In this document: piece after piece, positions 12,015 to 22,425 of the stretch | Numbering within the stretch: the first letter of the stretch is position 1 | Layout: every line of letters begins with the position of its first letter | Source of the DNA: Bos javanicus | Lineage: Eukaryota > Chordata > Mammalia > Artiodactyla > Bovidae | Direction: 5' to 3' | NCBI RefSeq assembly: GCF_032452875.1 | Contig: NC_083885.1 | Coordinates: forward strand, 35,939,925-36,003,924 | DNA length: 64,000 nt | Program-made: the position numbers and the translations under genes | Notes under the pieces: model-generated | Databases searched by the model: none | Told to the model about the DNA's origin: nothing | Seen by the model: the letters and a program-made list of their open reading frames with translations, nothing else

Positions 12015-13140
12015 GGGTCGTCTCAACTTAGGGCCCCTGGCCTGAATCCAGTTAGACAGCGACAAGGCGATAAAGCCCGGGAGGGGAGAGATCGGGAGGG
12101 GGTTCCTCAATCCCTCTTACTTTTCCCCACCACAAACCCCACCCCCAGGCCACTCCGACCTTAGACACGGGGCCCAGATCGCAGAGGACCCGGAGAATCC
12201 GCCAGTGCTTTGCTGTCCCAGCGACTCCTAACAGGGTGGGGAGGCGTCTCTCAGCTTTTTCACATCGCATTCCCCCCTACATCCCCATCCCCCCGCAATA
12301 ATCTAGGTGGGTCCAACTGGGAGGGGGAAGAGTCCTCTGTCTCCATCTTCATCCTGTTCCCGCCCCCCTCCCCTTTCACAAAAACCCTAGGATTCAGGGG
12401 AGGGGTGGGTTCGAGGAAGGGTCTTTCTGACGTCCCCAAACAGCCCTTCCTCAGGAGGGTCTGAGCAGGTGGAGCATCGCAGTTTCATCCATCACATCCA
12501 GACCCTCTTTGTAACGCCAAGCAGCCGAGGTGTTGTGGGGAAGGGTCTTCCTGCCTCCGAATCTTTCGTCCCGGAACACTCCCTCCCATCCTCAATAATC
12601 CAAGCGGCCTCGACTTCAGGCACAGGCTGAGAGAGGCTCCCGTCTCTCAACGTCCTCTCAGGAGAGACGGTGGGGCAGGTCCCCAGTCCTCTCCTCGCCC
12701 CTCACGCTCAAGAACCTCCTTCACCATAAGACAAAAACTAACCAAAGCTGCTCCGATCCCAGGCACGGGGCCACAGGGAGACTCACAAGGACCCGGTCAG
12801 CAGCTCTCTGGGACAGATGGTCTTGGGGGCGGCGAGGACTGGTCCCATCAACTCCCAGGTCCCCTCACGCCTCGGTTCATTCCTTCCCCAATAAAACAAA
12901 AGCGAATCCAGCAGCACCGACCTCAGAGAGGCGGGAGGGCTATCGCCGCCCTGCAGCGCACCCAGTTCCTCTGGGCTCCTCACGGCTTCAGCTTCCAGGC
13001 GATGGCTCTCGCGGCGGCAGCGGCGGCGACGACTGCGACCGCGGCTCTCCGGTCCGGAGCCTCCCTCGGACTCAGCACCTGGAGCTGCGAACAGCTCCGC
13101 GCCTCATTCCGCTGTCCCCGCCTCCTCCGTGCCGCCGTAG

Positions 13141-13181
13141 CCAATGGTGGCCTGGGCTCCGCCCAGGAGGCCGCCCATTGG
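13141..13181. promoter_or_regulatory. Opposed pair of NF-Y CCAAT boxes
   Basis: AGCCAATGG at 13,139-13,147 reads on the plus strand, and CCCATTGGG at 13,175-13,183 carries CCAAT on the minus strand. The two cores are about 36 bp apart with a GC box (ctccgccca) between them. Paired CCAAT boxes on both strands are typical of divergent housekeeping promoters. Confidence 0.55.
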
Positions 13182-13278
13182 GGGGCGCCATCCCCACTCC
13201 CTTCGGCCCCGCCCGCGGGGTTCCTCTGTCTCTCGTACAAGACCGCATCCCCGAGGGACCACCGGAGTTTTCGCATAG

Positions 13279-13298
13279 CCTTCTGGAACTTGTAGTCC
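13279..13298 (-). promoter_or_regulatory. ZNF143-like (SBS2) site
   Basis: The reverse complement reads GGACTACAAGTTCCAGAAGG, close to the ZNF143/THAP11 consensus ACTACAnnTCCCAGnATGC. It lies about 100 bp from the CCAAT pair. Confidence 0.5.
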
Positions 13299-13347
13299 TT
13301 TAGGGACGCAGAGTGGGCTCATGCATCGGACAGGTAACGAGAGATAG

Positions 13348-13366
13348 ACTGCATTTCCCAGGGTGC
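13348..13366 (+). promoter_or_regulatory. ZNF143-like (SBS2) site
   Basis: ACTGCATTTCCCAGGGTGC differs from the ACTACATTTCCCAGAATGC form at about three positions. It faces the opposite way to the site at 13,279. Confidence 0.5.
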
Positions 13367-13759
13367 ATTGACGAAACCGAGGCGCTGAGGAGGGCGGGAG
13401 GACTGTTTCTATAGCAAAGGCGGCCAGTTGGGAATGGCTGATGGAGAAATGGGGCAGGCCACGGGACCCTCGACGGATTGTGCGTGACTTTGGGCAGCCT
13501 CTTGGGAGGCCGTTTGCATTGTTTTTTCGCCTTGGTCCCCACACCAGGACTGTGGGCCTCAGTTTTCTTATATGGGAAAAAGGGCGTGGAGTCGTCTCTC
13601 CGCCCACACTCCACGGTGTGAGGGGAAACCGAGAGCGAACCTCCGTGCTTTGCCCAGCAATGGTGAGAGAGGACGGAGACTTTCGGCTTGAGAGTGGAAG
13701 GGGCGCATTCTGAACTCCATCCCTTTGTTTTTGGCCCTGTCTTGTCGTAGAGAGGCGCT

Positions 13760-14335
13760 TTACTTTTGGTCATTTTCCTTGTGCCATCAAGGCCTTCCCA
13801 TCCTGGCTTCTGGCCTCCTTCACGCCCTTCCTCCCCGTACCGCAACGTCTTTCACGGCGTAGAGAGGGCGCTTCTCCTGCTTTTTTTAAAAAAAGCGTTC
13901 ACCAGGCTTCCCATTGCCTCTGGAATTAAACCACATTCCTCAGTATCAATCTAAAGGCCCCTCGAGATCTAGACTCCACTTTCTTGCCACACTCTAAACT
14001 TCTCTGGAAGCCGGGACGCCTTAAGCACCCGTTCTCTCCCGTGCGTCCCTCCACCTTGCGCTCAGCTAACTCACGCTCTTCAAGCCCCAGCCTAGACGCT
14101 GCCTCCTTAGTGAAGCCTTCCCAGATGCCCGGCTACTTATGAGATACCTCACCTTGTGTTTGAGCTGCACTCTCTACTTCCCTCATTCTACTTGTTTGAA
14201 TACCTGTCTTCCACAGAAAAGATCCACAGAGCAGGAACCATGCCTTTTATTCACACTTAGAGTCCAGTGCCTATAGTGTCTGGCACATAGTAGGTACTCG
14301 GTAGATACTTGTAGAGTTGAAACTGAATATAGTGT
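13760..14335 (+). repeat. L2 LINE 3' part
   Basis: The sequence follows the L2 3' region: 'caaggccttcccatcctggc', 'cccattgcctctggaattaa', 'agcctagacgctgcctcctt' and the tail 'gtgtctggcacatagtaggt'. It begins just after the CpG island. The GCTTTTTTT/AAAAAAAGC palindrome at 13,879-13,896 sits inside it. Confidence 0.75.
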
Positions 14336-15550
14336 AATTGAATTTGCCTTCCACCTCCATGATTTTAATCTCTTAAGGTTAGACATTTCCCATTGCTGAA
14401 AGTGTTCAACTAGAGAGATGCCACCCTTTTGAAGAAAAGTTTATGTTATTCACAAAATGGATTGAATTTTTGCCTGAGTGCTTAGAGGGCCTTGACGTTT
14501 TCAGTCCTGTGACGCAGGGAGTGATAGATTTATGCTTATTATTCCTTAGAAGTCCTGTGAATTCTCCCCTAAATGTCATCAGTTCTTCGTGTTCCTCTAT
14601 TTCTAGCTGTTGGCCCTTCTTCTTTCTGTGCCTAAACATTCTGCCTCCTACTCCCTTTCTGGGAAAGAGCTCCTGCTCCTGTCAGTAATGAAGTAAAGAC
14701 AGTCTGAGATCCCTGCCCTTCTTTCAGCCCTCTTCTCAGCATCATAGAGCCCTGGTGTGCTATCCCACCTTGCTAGGTAACATCTTTTCTGATTTTTTTC
14801 TGATGGGAAAAAATTGGCCAGATGGTCCAATTAATCCCACACGTGCTTCACACGTCACTATGTCCAGGCGTTTTGGATATATTTTAGTTAAAGCATTCTT
14901 GGAAAAATGCTTTAATAAAAAGGAATAGTTAATTTTTGGCCAGAGAAGTAACAAGGAGGTTTATCTGAATCTGATTCTGATTCAAACCAAAAGGACAGAG
15001 CCCGAGAAAGCAACCCTGAAGTCCTTGTGTTGATGACATGCAGAGAGGGAAGGCTAGAATGGGAGAAGGAGTCAAATAGATTGCAGTTAGAGAAGAACTA
15101 ACAGGATTTCTATGGGGCATGACAGAGAGGCTTTGATTCTGGTTAAACCACGAGGAAAGGCCTTTGGAGCTAAATGGACAGTTGAGTGTCTTATTACTGA
15201 GGATGAGGAAAGTGTAGGAGGCAGGGGGAAATGGGATTTGTGCTGACACAGAGTGCCTAGTTCTGTGGATGCAGTGAGAGCAGAGGTTGTTGGAAAAGCG
15301 GGAAGCGGGGAGGACTACACCACAGGGTGGGCATCAGCCCAGCAGAAGCAGAGTATCAGCAGGAGGCTGCCCAAGAAGACCTCCTGGAGCAACAGTTGAA
15401 ACTCGAGAGGTCAGCTTAGCCTTTCAGGAGTAGTGCTAGTTTTCAGGAAATTGTTATCTGCAGGGTAAAAGTCAGGGTTCCATGATTCTCCCAAAAAGCA
15501 GGGACTAAAATAGCATCCACTCACCCAAGCTGAGTCGGGAAATCCAGATT
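14336..15550. other. Unique intron-like stretch
   Basis: No exon or named repeat was recognised. A 27-bp block at 14,981-15,007 recurs with two mismatches at 17,263-17,289 (see findings). The plus strand is purine-biased after 14,940. Confidence 0.5.
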
Positions 15551-15554
15551 CTAA

Positions 15555-15820
15555 TTCTGACTTTGCCTCTGACTAGGTGTATATGACCCTAGGCTAGACC
15601 TGTTTCTTCAGTTGTAAAATGCTGTTTATTGGTGGTAGGGAGCAGCTAATAAGGTGGAGGTGGGGAATTCAAACCCATTTACTAGCTGTGTGACCTTGTA
15701 AAACCACCTTCTCAGATCTACAGTTTGCTTATTTGACAGTGTTGAAAGGGAGAAATGAAATGCCTTATGTAAAACACTTCATAAATATTAAGCACTGAAT
15801 GAATGTTTGTCTCTTTCCAC
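15555..15820 (+). repeat. MIR remnants, two close copies
   Basis: 'tctgactttgcctctgacta' with 'tgaccctaggctagacctgt' is one decayed MIR. 'actagctgtgtgaccttgta' with 'aaaacacttcataaatatta' is a second, about 100 bp on. Confidence 0.6.
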
Positions 15821-15959
15821 AATCTTCATCTTGAATTAATTAGAAGTTGGTTTGACTATGGATAAATAGACAGGAGGTAATGTTCTGGGTAATCTGAGTT
15901 CAAATCCCCATTCCCTCTCTTATGATTATATGATTTTGCTCAGACATGCGCTCCACATA

Positions 15960-16138
15960 TTTGTTTTGTTTTTTGTTTGCTGCACTGTGTATTATTTGCA
16001 GCATGCAGGATCTTTAGTTGTGGTCTGCAAACTCTTAGTTGCAGCATGTGGGTTCCAGTTCCCTCACCAGCGATCAAACCCAGGCCCCCTGCATTGGGAG
16101 CATAGAGTCCTAGCCACTGGGCCACCAGGGAACTCCCC
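15960..16138 (-). repeat. CHR-type SINE, inverted
   Basis: It ends with 'gccactgggccaccagggaa', the inverted SINE head, preceded by 'tccctcaccagcgatcaaac' and 'gttgcagcatgtgggttcca'. T-rich flanks (tgttttgttttt / tgttttgtcttttt) look like a target-site duplication. Confidence 0.85.
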
Positions 16139-16477
16139 TGTTTTGTCTTTTTTAAGGATGGAGGGGTGGTTTCAGAGCAGAGAATTGTAGGAAAAATTCT
16201 AGATGGTTATAAACTGGAGTTGCAAAGGATTCCAGGGGAACCCTGAGCTAGCCTCTTACCTTGTTAGAGAGACAAAAGGTCTTGGTGAAGTTCCATATGT
16301 CTTCTAATTCAATAATGAGGGGATTAACTAGGCTGCTGAATCTCAGACATGGAGCTGGAGTAATTAATTGGGGTGGGCTTCCGAAGAGCCTAGTATATCA
16401 GAAATATAACTTTATTTTAACGATAATGAAGATTTTTAAGAAGATGTACATTTTGAAAAGGTCTAGGGCCTGTGTGG

Positions 16478-16693
16478 GGGCTTCCCTGTTGGCTCAGACA
16501 GTAAAGAATCTGCCTGCAATGCAGGAGACCTGGGTTCAATCCCCTGGATTGGAAAGATTCCCTGGAGAAGAGAATGGCTACCCACTCCAGTATTCTTGCC
16601 TGGAGAATTCCATGGACAGAGGAGCCTGGTAGGCTATAGTCCATGGGGTCGCAAAGAGTCTGACAGGACTAAGTGACTAATACTTGCACTTTC
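16478..16693 (+). repeat. Bov-tA SINE
   Basis: A full copy: 'cttccctgttggctcagaca', 'tgcctgcaatgcaggagacc', 'acccactccagtattcttgc' and 'gcaaagagtctgacaggact'. A perfect 13-bp duplication agggcctgtgtgg flanks it (16,465-16,477 and 16,694-16,706). Confidence 0.95.
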
Positions 16694-16828
16694 AGGGCCT
16701 GTGTGGAGAATGACCAGGAGAGAATGAGGCTTAGATGTAGGTTGGAAGCTGCTGCGGTTATCAAGCACAGAGTCCATGAAGATGAAAAAGGGTGTATCTG
16801 AGCTGTATTAAGGAAGTAAATATTCAAG

Positions 16829-16949
16829 GAATTCCCTGGATGTCCAGTGGTTAGGACTCACTGCTTTCACTGCCAGGGACCTGGGTTTGATCCCTGCTCG
16901 GGGACCTAAGATTCCACAAGTTGCATAACATGGCCAAAAAAAAAAAAAG
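16829..16949 (+). repeat. CHR-type SINE
   Basis: 'gaattccctggatgtccagt', 'ctcggggacctaagattcca' and an A-tail. The approximate duplication is aagtaaatattcaag / aagaaatattaag. It sits within the inverted L2. Confidence 0.85.
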
Positions 16950-17395
16950 AAAGAAATATTAAGAGGACTTTGTGTGTGATAAGCTGAGGGTGAGGAGGAG
17001 AGTGGTGAGTCAAGGATGATGTTCAGGTATCTGTGTTGGATAACTAGGTGAATGGATGGTGGTGCTTTCCTGTGAGGTATGGAATAGTAAAAGAGCAGGC
17101 TTAGGCAGGAAGAGGAGGAGATAAGTCTGAGGTGCGTGGGACATCAGGTGAGATGTCCATTGGGTGATTTGGAGCTTATCTTGGGAGAATGCCTTAATAT
17201 ATGGGAGTAATGAATTCAGGCCAAAGAAGAAGTGATCATGGATACTATTACTCTGAACCTAATTCAAACCAAAAAGACAGAGCCTGAGAGCCTGTCATCC
17301 TTGAGAGATGTGATCTGGAGAAAGTACCATAAGTTATCAGGCTCTTAACATATACATCATAACTGAAGCTATGGAAATGAATGTAACTCTTCTGT

Positions 17396-17675
17396 TGCTG
17401 CTGCTGCTGCTGCTAAGTCACTTCAGTCATGTCCGACTCTGTGCGACCCCATAGATGGCAGCCCACCAGGCTCCACCATCCCTGGGATTTTCCAGGCAAA
17501 AACATTGGAGTGGGTTGCCCTTTCCTTCTCCAATACATAAAAGTGAAAAGTGAAAGTGAAGTCGCTTAGTCCTGTCCGACTCCTAGCGACCTCATTGACT
17601 GCAGCCTACCAGGCTCATCCGTCCATGGGATTTGCCAGGCAAGAGTACTGGAGTGGGTTGCCATTGCCTTCTCCG
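17396..17675 (-). repeat. Bov-A2 dimeric SINE, inverted
   Basis: The two monomers share 'gtccgactc' and 'ggagtgggttgcc' and are separated by 'gaaaagtgaaagtgaagtcg'. The element starts with a (GCT)6-like run. A perfect 11-bp duplication, aactcttctgt, flanks it (17,385-17,395 and 17,676-17,686). Confidence 0.95.
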
Positions 17676-18620
17676 AACTCTTCTGTAGAGAGGGTGAAAG
17701 AGAAAACAAAAATCTCTTGAGATATGCCAACATTTAAGGGACAAGTAGAGGAAGAAGGGCCCAGAAGGAAAGGTTAGAACAGATAAATAGGAGGAAAACC
17801 AAAGAATAGTGTGCACAGAAGCCACATGGAGGATTTGAGTTGACATGCTGTAGAACAGTCTAGTAAGCCAAAGTCTGAACAAATGAACACCAAATTTAGC
17901 AACAAAGAGGTCACTGGCAATCCTAGAGAGAGCAGGTTCAATGGAGCAGCAGGGTGGAAGTCTGAGTGTGTGGGAGGTAGATGTAGATAACTCTTGTTAG
18001 CAGTTTTGAAGGGGAGGAGAGAGAAAACCAGAAAGGAAATAGCGTTGGGAGACAGTTTTAAATTGGGAGAGATTAGGACCTTTAAAAATATTCGTAGGGA
18101 AAAGCCTGTATATGAATAGTTGAGGATACAGGAAAGAGAAGGATTAAAGAATGAAGTGAGGTCAGCAAGAGGATGGAGGTGGGGCAGTGAGGTTCAGAGT
18201 GAGCCTCAGGCAGGAGAAGAGAAGGAGGAGTTGGAGATGCAGGTAGATCAAAGGTTGGTTGGTAGGTAGTCAGGAGGTGGGTTCAGGAAATGGAGGGAAT
18301 TCACGCCTGATGGCTATTACTTCTCTTGGGATGGGAGGCAAGAATACCTGCTCAGTGTGAGGAAGTGAGATGGGGTGGGAAGCTTGAAGAAAGAAGAAAA
18401 TACTCAAGATGGCTGCTGTGGAGAAGAGGAGGGAAAGCTAAGAGCAGCCCACAGAGACTGCGGGCTAGTGGTGAGGGACTGATGAGGCCGGAGGCCATGG
18501 ATTTGTGGGAGCACTAATCTGTGAGGCATGGGCTTTCTTCAGCATCCCATCAGCCCTGAGATAGGGAGAAAGCTACTGGTGAGGCTGATCCAGGGCTGGG
18601 CTTTCAGAACAAGGGAGACA

Positions 18621-19839
18621 ATTCTTCCAGGAAGCTGGAGATGCTGACAAGAGAGGTAGAAGAGGTAGTACACCAAGAAAAAGGAATGAGGGGAAGCCAG
18701 AATGGGGTGGAAAGATGGGAGGGGTGGGGTTCTCAGTGGGGAAGAGCAGAGAGGTCAGACATGCTGGTCAGAGGTAGAGGAGCTATGGGCAGAGGCAGGG
18801 GCGGGGTGGCTGGAGTGGACAGAGGAGGTCATGGGTTTGAGAAGCACATTTGTTGGATGGGTCATTAGGAAATCTTCCAGGAATATGACTGCTCTGAAGG
18901 AGAGAAGAAGTCTTGTAGCCCCATGCCAAACTCTATGTTGTGTGAGAAGGTAACAGATGAGGGCAAGGAGAAGGGATAGGGTGCAGAGCCCTCTGACATA
19001 ATTATCACAGTAATCAAGATGTTGAAGAGCTAAGAAGGAGCCCTTTTACCCAGAGCATGAGGGGTAAGTAGGAAGAGAAGGAATAAACTCTCTCATATGT
19101 TTTCACAGAAGTATCATCTCAACATCATCTACACATGATCAGTTTTATATATACCTAAAAGGCAGAATATCTAGGAATAAATTTAACCAAACCAAACAAC
19201 AATTCCAGATTTCATGATGAAATCATATCAACCAAGTTCAATGCTAGTGATTCCTGCATTTATATTTTGGTATAGTTTGTAGTTTTAAGTACATGCATAT
19301 CAACTAGAAAATGTGTTTAAGAATTTTGCAAATTTCATTTCTTAGCAACGATTTGTTTTCTCAGTTTAAAACATAAATTAGAGAACTTGTGTTGATTTTT
19401 TTTCAAATGTAGAGTTTAGAGCTTAATTCATGCCTTTGAAATGCCATGAATTTGAAATGTAGCCGTTTTCCTTTCTGCATCCTTGAAAAGGATTTTATTA
19501 GTCTTTCAGATCATCTTGCCAGCACATACAGACTTCCCACAAGGGTCTCCTGTCAGTAATGATGGGTTGTGAGTGATGCTGTAGAAGTTGTGCATGAGAT
19601 ATTTAAGAGGAGTCAAATAAGCAGCCAACTTTAGGATTTCCCATGTAGCAGCTTGGTTTACAATTAAGGGACTTGGTATAGAATATGAAATGTACATCTA
19701 AATGTTAATTTAAAAAATTACCTCCATAATTTCTGAAGAAAAAAGGGACAAAATCAGTTAAATAATTTGAATAATCTCTCTCTCTTTTTTTCTTCTTAAA
19801 GAAAAAAACAGTGTTATTTAAAAATACTTTCGTGTGTGG
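18621..19839. other. Purine-rich then AT-rich non-coding stretch
   Basis: 18,621-19,080 keeps the purine bias of the inverted L2 and may belong to it. 19,090-19,839 is AT-rich with no recognised repeat or exon; a (CT)n patch lies near 19,775-19,790. Confidence 0.5.
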
Positions 19840-19954
19840 GGAATTCCCTGGCAGTCTCAGGTTAGGAATCAGCTCTTTCACTGTTCGAGGGCCTGGGTTC
19901 AAACCTTGATCCAGGAACTAAGATCCTGTGCTGTGAGGCCAAAAAAAAAAAAAA
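19840..19954 (+). repeat. CHR-type SINE
   Basis: 'ggaattccctggcagtctca', 'gatccaggaactaagatcct' and an A14 tail. The approximate flanking duplication is acttt.gt.tg. Confidence 0.85.
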
Positions 19955-20169
19955 GACTTTTGTATGGTTGATATATCTTTATAATCTTGAAATAGACATG
20001 CTATTCCAGCCCTCTGAAGCAGGGGGGCTCAGAAAATATTTTGTGAATCAACTCAGGAATGTTATGATAATCTGTCCATTGTTTGAAATTCTTCCTTTCA
20101 TCTTAAACTTTCATAAAATATTCTTATAAAAGGATAAAAAAGAAGTGATTCCTTCTTAAACATAAGTCA

Positions 20170-20720
20170 CATCTCTATATAAATGCCTCTAGTGGCCTCT
20201 TTGTCTCTGAGTGCAAGCCCTACAAGTCTTGATGATGGCTTAACGGCCTCATCTATGCTGACTCCTATAGCTTCTCACCTCATCCCCTAGGTTTCCTCTG
20301 CTTCAGCTCTTTGACTTCCATGCTGTTCCTTGATTGCATCAAGCACAGTCTGGCCTCAGGGCCTTTGCACTTGTTGTTCCCACTGCTTGAAAGATCTTCC
20401 CTAAATATCCTCATGGACATCACATATAGAATGGCAGCCTTTCCTCTCCTGGAACTCTCTATCCCTCTTTCCTGCTTTTCTTTCTTTCTTTCTTTTTTTA
20501 TCTGATAGCACTTACTACCTACCACCTGACATATATTCATTTACTTATTTGTTTATTATCTGTCTCTTCCCCACTCTCACTCCATTAACCCACCAGAATT
20601 AACTCTCCTTTAGGGTAGAGACTGTGTCTTATTTTGTTTACTGCTCTACTCACAGCATGTAGCATAGTACCTGATACATAACAGGTACTCAGAAAAACAT
20701 GGTGAATGAATAACACATCA
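20170..20720 (+). repeat. L2 LINE 3' end
   Basis: 'ggcctcagggcctttgcact', 'gttgttcccactgcttgaaa', 'gtagagactgtgtcttattt' and 'ctgatacataacaggtactc' follow the L2 tail order. A (TTTC)n patch lies near 20,477-20,497. Confidence 0.8.
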
Positions 20721-20751
20721 TCCCTAGTATATGACCCTAACATCTATTTTT

Positions 20752-20968
20752 ATTTTTCCCTGGTAGCACAGTTGGTAAAGAATCTGCCTGCAATGCAGGA
20801 GACCTGGGTTTGATCCCTGGGTTGGGAAGATTCCCTGGAGAAGGAAATGGCAAACTATTCCAGTGTCCTTGTCTGGAAAATCCCATGGACAGAGGAGCCT
20901 GATGGGCTGCAGTCCATAGGGTCACAAAGAGTCGGGCACGACTAAGCTACTAACACTTTCACTTTCAC
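20752..20968 (+). repeat. Bov-tA SINE
   Basis: 'ttccctggtagcacagttgg', 'tgcctgcaatgcaggagacc', 'gtcacaaagagtcgggcacg' and the tail 'ctaacactttcactttcac'. It is complete; the flanking duplication is not clear. Confidence 0.95.
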
Positions 20969-21099
20969 ACAGTCCACATGTAGGACACACGTATATAATC
21001 TTTCATATTCTGGAAATTATAAATTAGATATAATTTTGAGTTCTGCTTGTTTTTTTTTCCAACATATAATGAGCATTTTCCCTTGCTAAGATTGAATTC

Positions 21100-21225
21100 T
21101 TTTGTTCAGTTGTTCATTCACTCATTCAACAAATACCAAATGAGGCATTTCTATGATCCAGACAGTGCTGGGGCTACAGCAGTAAATAGGATGCAGGACT
21201 TGCCCTTGAGGAATAGGGATTCTTT
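21100..21225 (+). repeat. Ancient L2/MIR-class repeat fragment
   Basis: 'cattcactcattcaacaaat' then 'tgatccagacagtgctgggg' and 'gacttgcccttgaggaatag' match a common old mammalian repeat segment; the family was not settled by eye. Confidence 0.5.
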
Positions 21226-21259
21226 ATAAATACCATCTACAATGATTGCCTAATATGCC

Positions 21260-21600
21260 ATCTAACACCGTACTATACTTAATCTCTCTCTTCTGTTTAA
21301 GACTGCTTGTTTGTTATTAATAATGATGTAATGAGTACCTCTAAGTATAGAGTAATTCCCCTTTACAAATTATTCTTTAAGGTAGATTCCCAAGTGAACA
21401 ATTATTGGGGTCAAGGATTAAATATGTTTTTGGTTTTTTGATACCACCTGCCTCATTGATTTCAAAAAGGATTGGTACCCATTTTACCCAGTTGCCAGCA
21501 TGAGTGTTCCAGCTTTATCACAACCTCTCCAGTACTGAACGTTACTTTTCAGTTTGGGCTAATGTAACACATAAAATGACCTTTGCTTTTATTTTTGCAT
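21260..21600 (-). repeat. Old L1 3' part, inverted
   Basis: 'ttaaggtagattcccaagtg', 'ttggggtcaaggattaaata', 'attggtacccattttaccca' and 'tcacaacctctccagtactg' follow the inverted old L1 order. Confidence 0.55.
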
Positions 21601-21940
21601 GTAATTGATGTCTAGGAAGAGCGCACACTTCTGTTTTTCTTTGTCATTGTTTAGTTCTGTGGGTCCCTAGGAGGCTCTTGGAGGGTCACTGTCCTACCTT
21701 GTAGATTATGCCCAATGTTTAGAGCACATTGTTGACTTATAGCCTCTTAGAGTGGGAAGGGACTGTAGTTATCATCTAGTTCAATTAAAATTTCTGATAG
21801 ATGGCTTTCTGTACCAGAGTTTGTATTCTCCTGGCAGTGGGGTATACACAGGAAGGTGTTCTTTGTACATGAAGGTATACACACATAAGGTATTCTCCAC
21901 CTAACAAAGAAGCCTGTCTTGTTTTCGCCCTGTTCTACAG

Positions 21941-22093
21941 GTGTTGATGTGGCATGAGGTCCCTGTAGCTCCCGTGTGGCCCCATTTCTGCCCTCTGAAG
22001 CAGCAGAGCCCACGCACCAGTTGTTACAGAACCTCCCTACCTTGGCTGCCCATCTCTGCAAAAATGTGGTCAGACCGGAATGGTCAACCCCAG
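21941..22093 (+). other. Candidate exon, unidentified gene
   Basis: A pyrimidine-rich acceptor (cttgttttcgccctgttctacag) precedes it and a consensus donor (ccccag/gtaagt) follows. It is exactly 153 nt and open in frame 1 (51 codons, containing MWHEVPVAPVWPHF). A second frame is open from 21,958 (QLLQNLPTLAAHLCKNVV is readable). Neither was recognised as a known protein. It lies in the intron-like region 8.5 kb downstream of the CpG-island promoter, so it could be a second exon or a lncRNA exon. Confidence 0.25.
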
Positions 22094-22354
22094 GTAAGTC
22101 TGGCAGGCCCAGAGGCCAAGACCTTGTCGCACTCACAAGTCTGCAGTGGCCATGTCAGCAGCCTCTTTAGCTGGTACACATGAAGCTCAAGGTCTGCTGA
22201 GATTCTAAGACTGTCTTTACGTGACCTGAAGGCAAACCTAGTTCCTGTTATTCCATACTTCTGCAGCTAATCTTTTTAAACCTGACCGAAAACAAGACTT
22301 TGCTTTTCTCCTTGTTTTGTTTCAATGTGTAGAGAAGCTGCTGGTCAGCTTCTG

Positions 22355-22425
22355 CTGTCTAAAATGGGGATAATAAAAATCTCTCTGACAACTTCAAGTG
22401 TTGGTGGGATGATGGAATGAGATGC
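22355..22425 (+). repeat. MIR fragment
   Basis: 'ctaaaatggggataataaaa' plus 'gttggtgggatgatggaatg' is the MIR centre. Confidence 0.5.

Larger units (their letters stand above)
11330..13440. promoter_or_regulatory. CpG island / promoter region
   Basis: CpG density is far above the rest of the window, in two dense blocks (about 11,540-12,070 and 12,940-13,440) joined by GC-rich sequence with fewer CpG. The first block has GC boxes (ggggacggggcggg near 11,866; ggcggggcggggcg near 11,998). The second has NF-Y and ZNF143-like sites. Long open frames on both strands here (for example 11,076-12,164 plus and 11,201-11,959 minus) are what stop-poor GC-rich DNA gives by chance. No coding exon could be recognised. 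A good weak donor context (aatg/gtgagag) lies at 13,661/13,662 downstream. Confidence 0.8.
16707..18620 (-). repeat. L2 LINE, inverted, with RT-region relics
   Basis: This purine-rich block is the reverse complement of the L2 ORF and downstream part. Pieces recognised include 'gtcaaggatgatgttcaggt', 'gaatggatggtggtgctttc', 'aggtgagatgtccattgggt', 'ggaggaaaaccaaagaatag' and 'tttagcaacaaagaggtcac'. It is badly decayed and was later hit by a CHR SINE (16,829) and a Bov-A2 (17,396). The purine-rich sequence to about 19,080 may be its 5' continuation. Confidence 0.65.

Noticed and set aside
11076..12164. A 362-codon open frame across the CpG island, and a 252-codon frame on the other strand
   Set aside because: The first part is a CA-rich simple repeat giving His/Thr runs, and the rest is GC-rich DNA where stops are rare. 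No domain or known family is visible and both strands are open together.
13002..13295. A plus-strand frame starting MALAAAAAATT, tempting as an N-terminal exon
   Set aside because: It runs through the CCAAT/GC-box promoter core, so it would be translated promoter DNA. No donor with a matching downstream exon was found.
13879..13896. GCTTTTTTTAAAAAAAGC palindrome as a regulatory site or terminator
   Set aside because: A T-run next to an A-run inside a decayed L2 is a simple low-complexity palindrome and needs no special function.
17394..17415. A (GCT)n run considered as a trinucleotide-repeat locus
   Set aside because: It is the standard end of the inverted Bov-A2 SINE, seen as part of that element.
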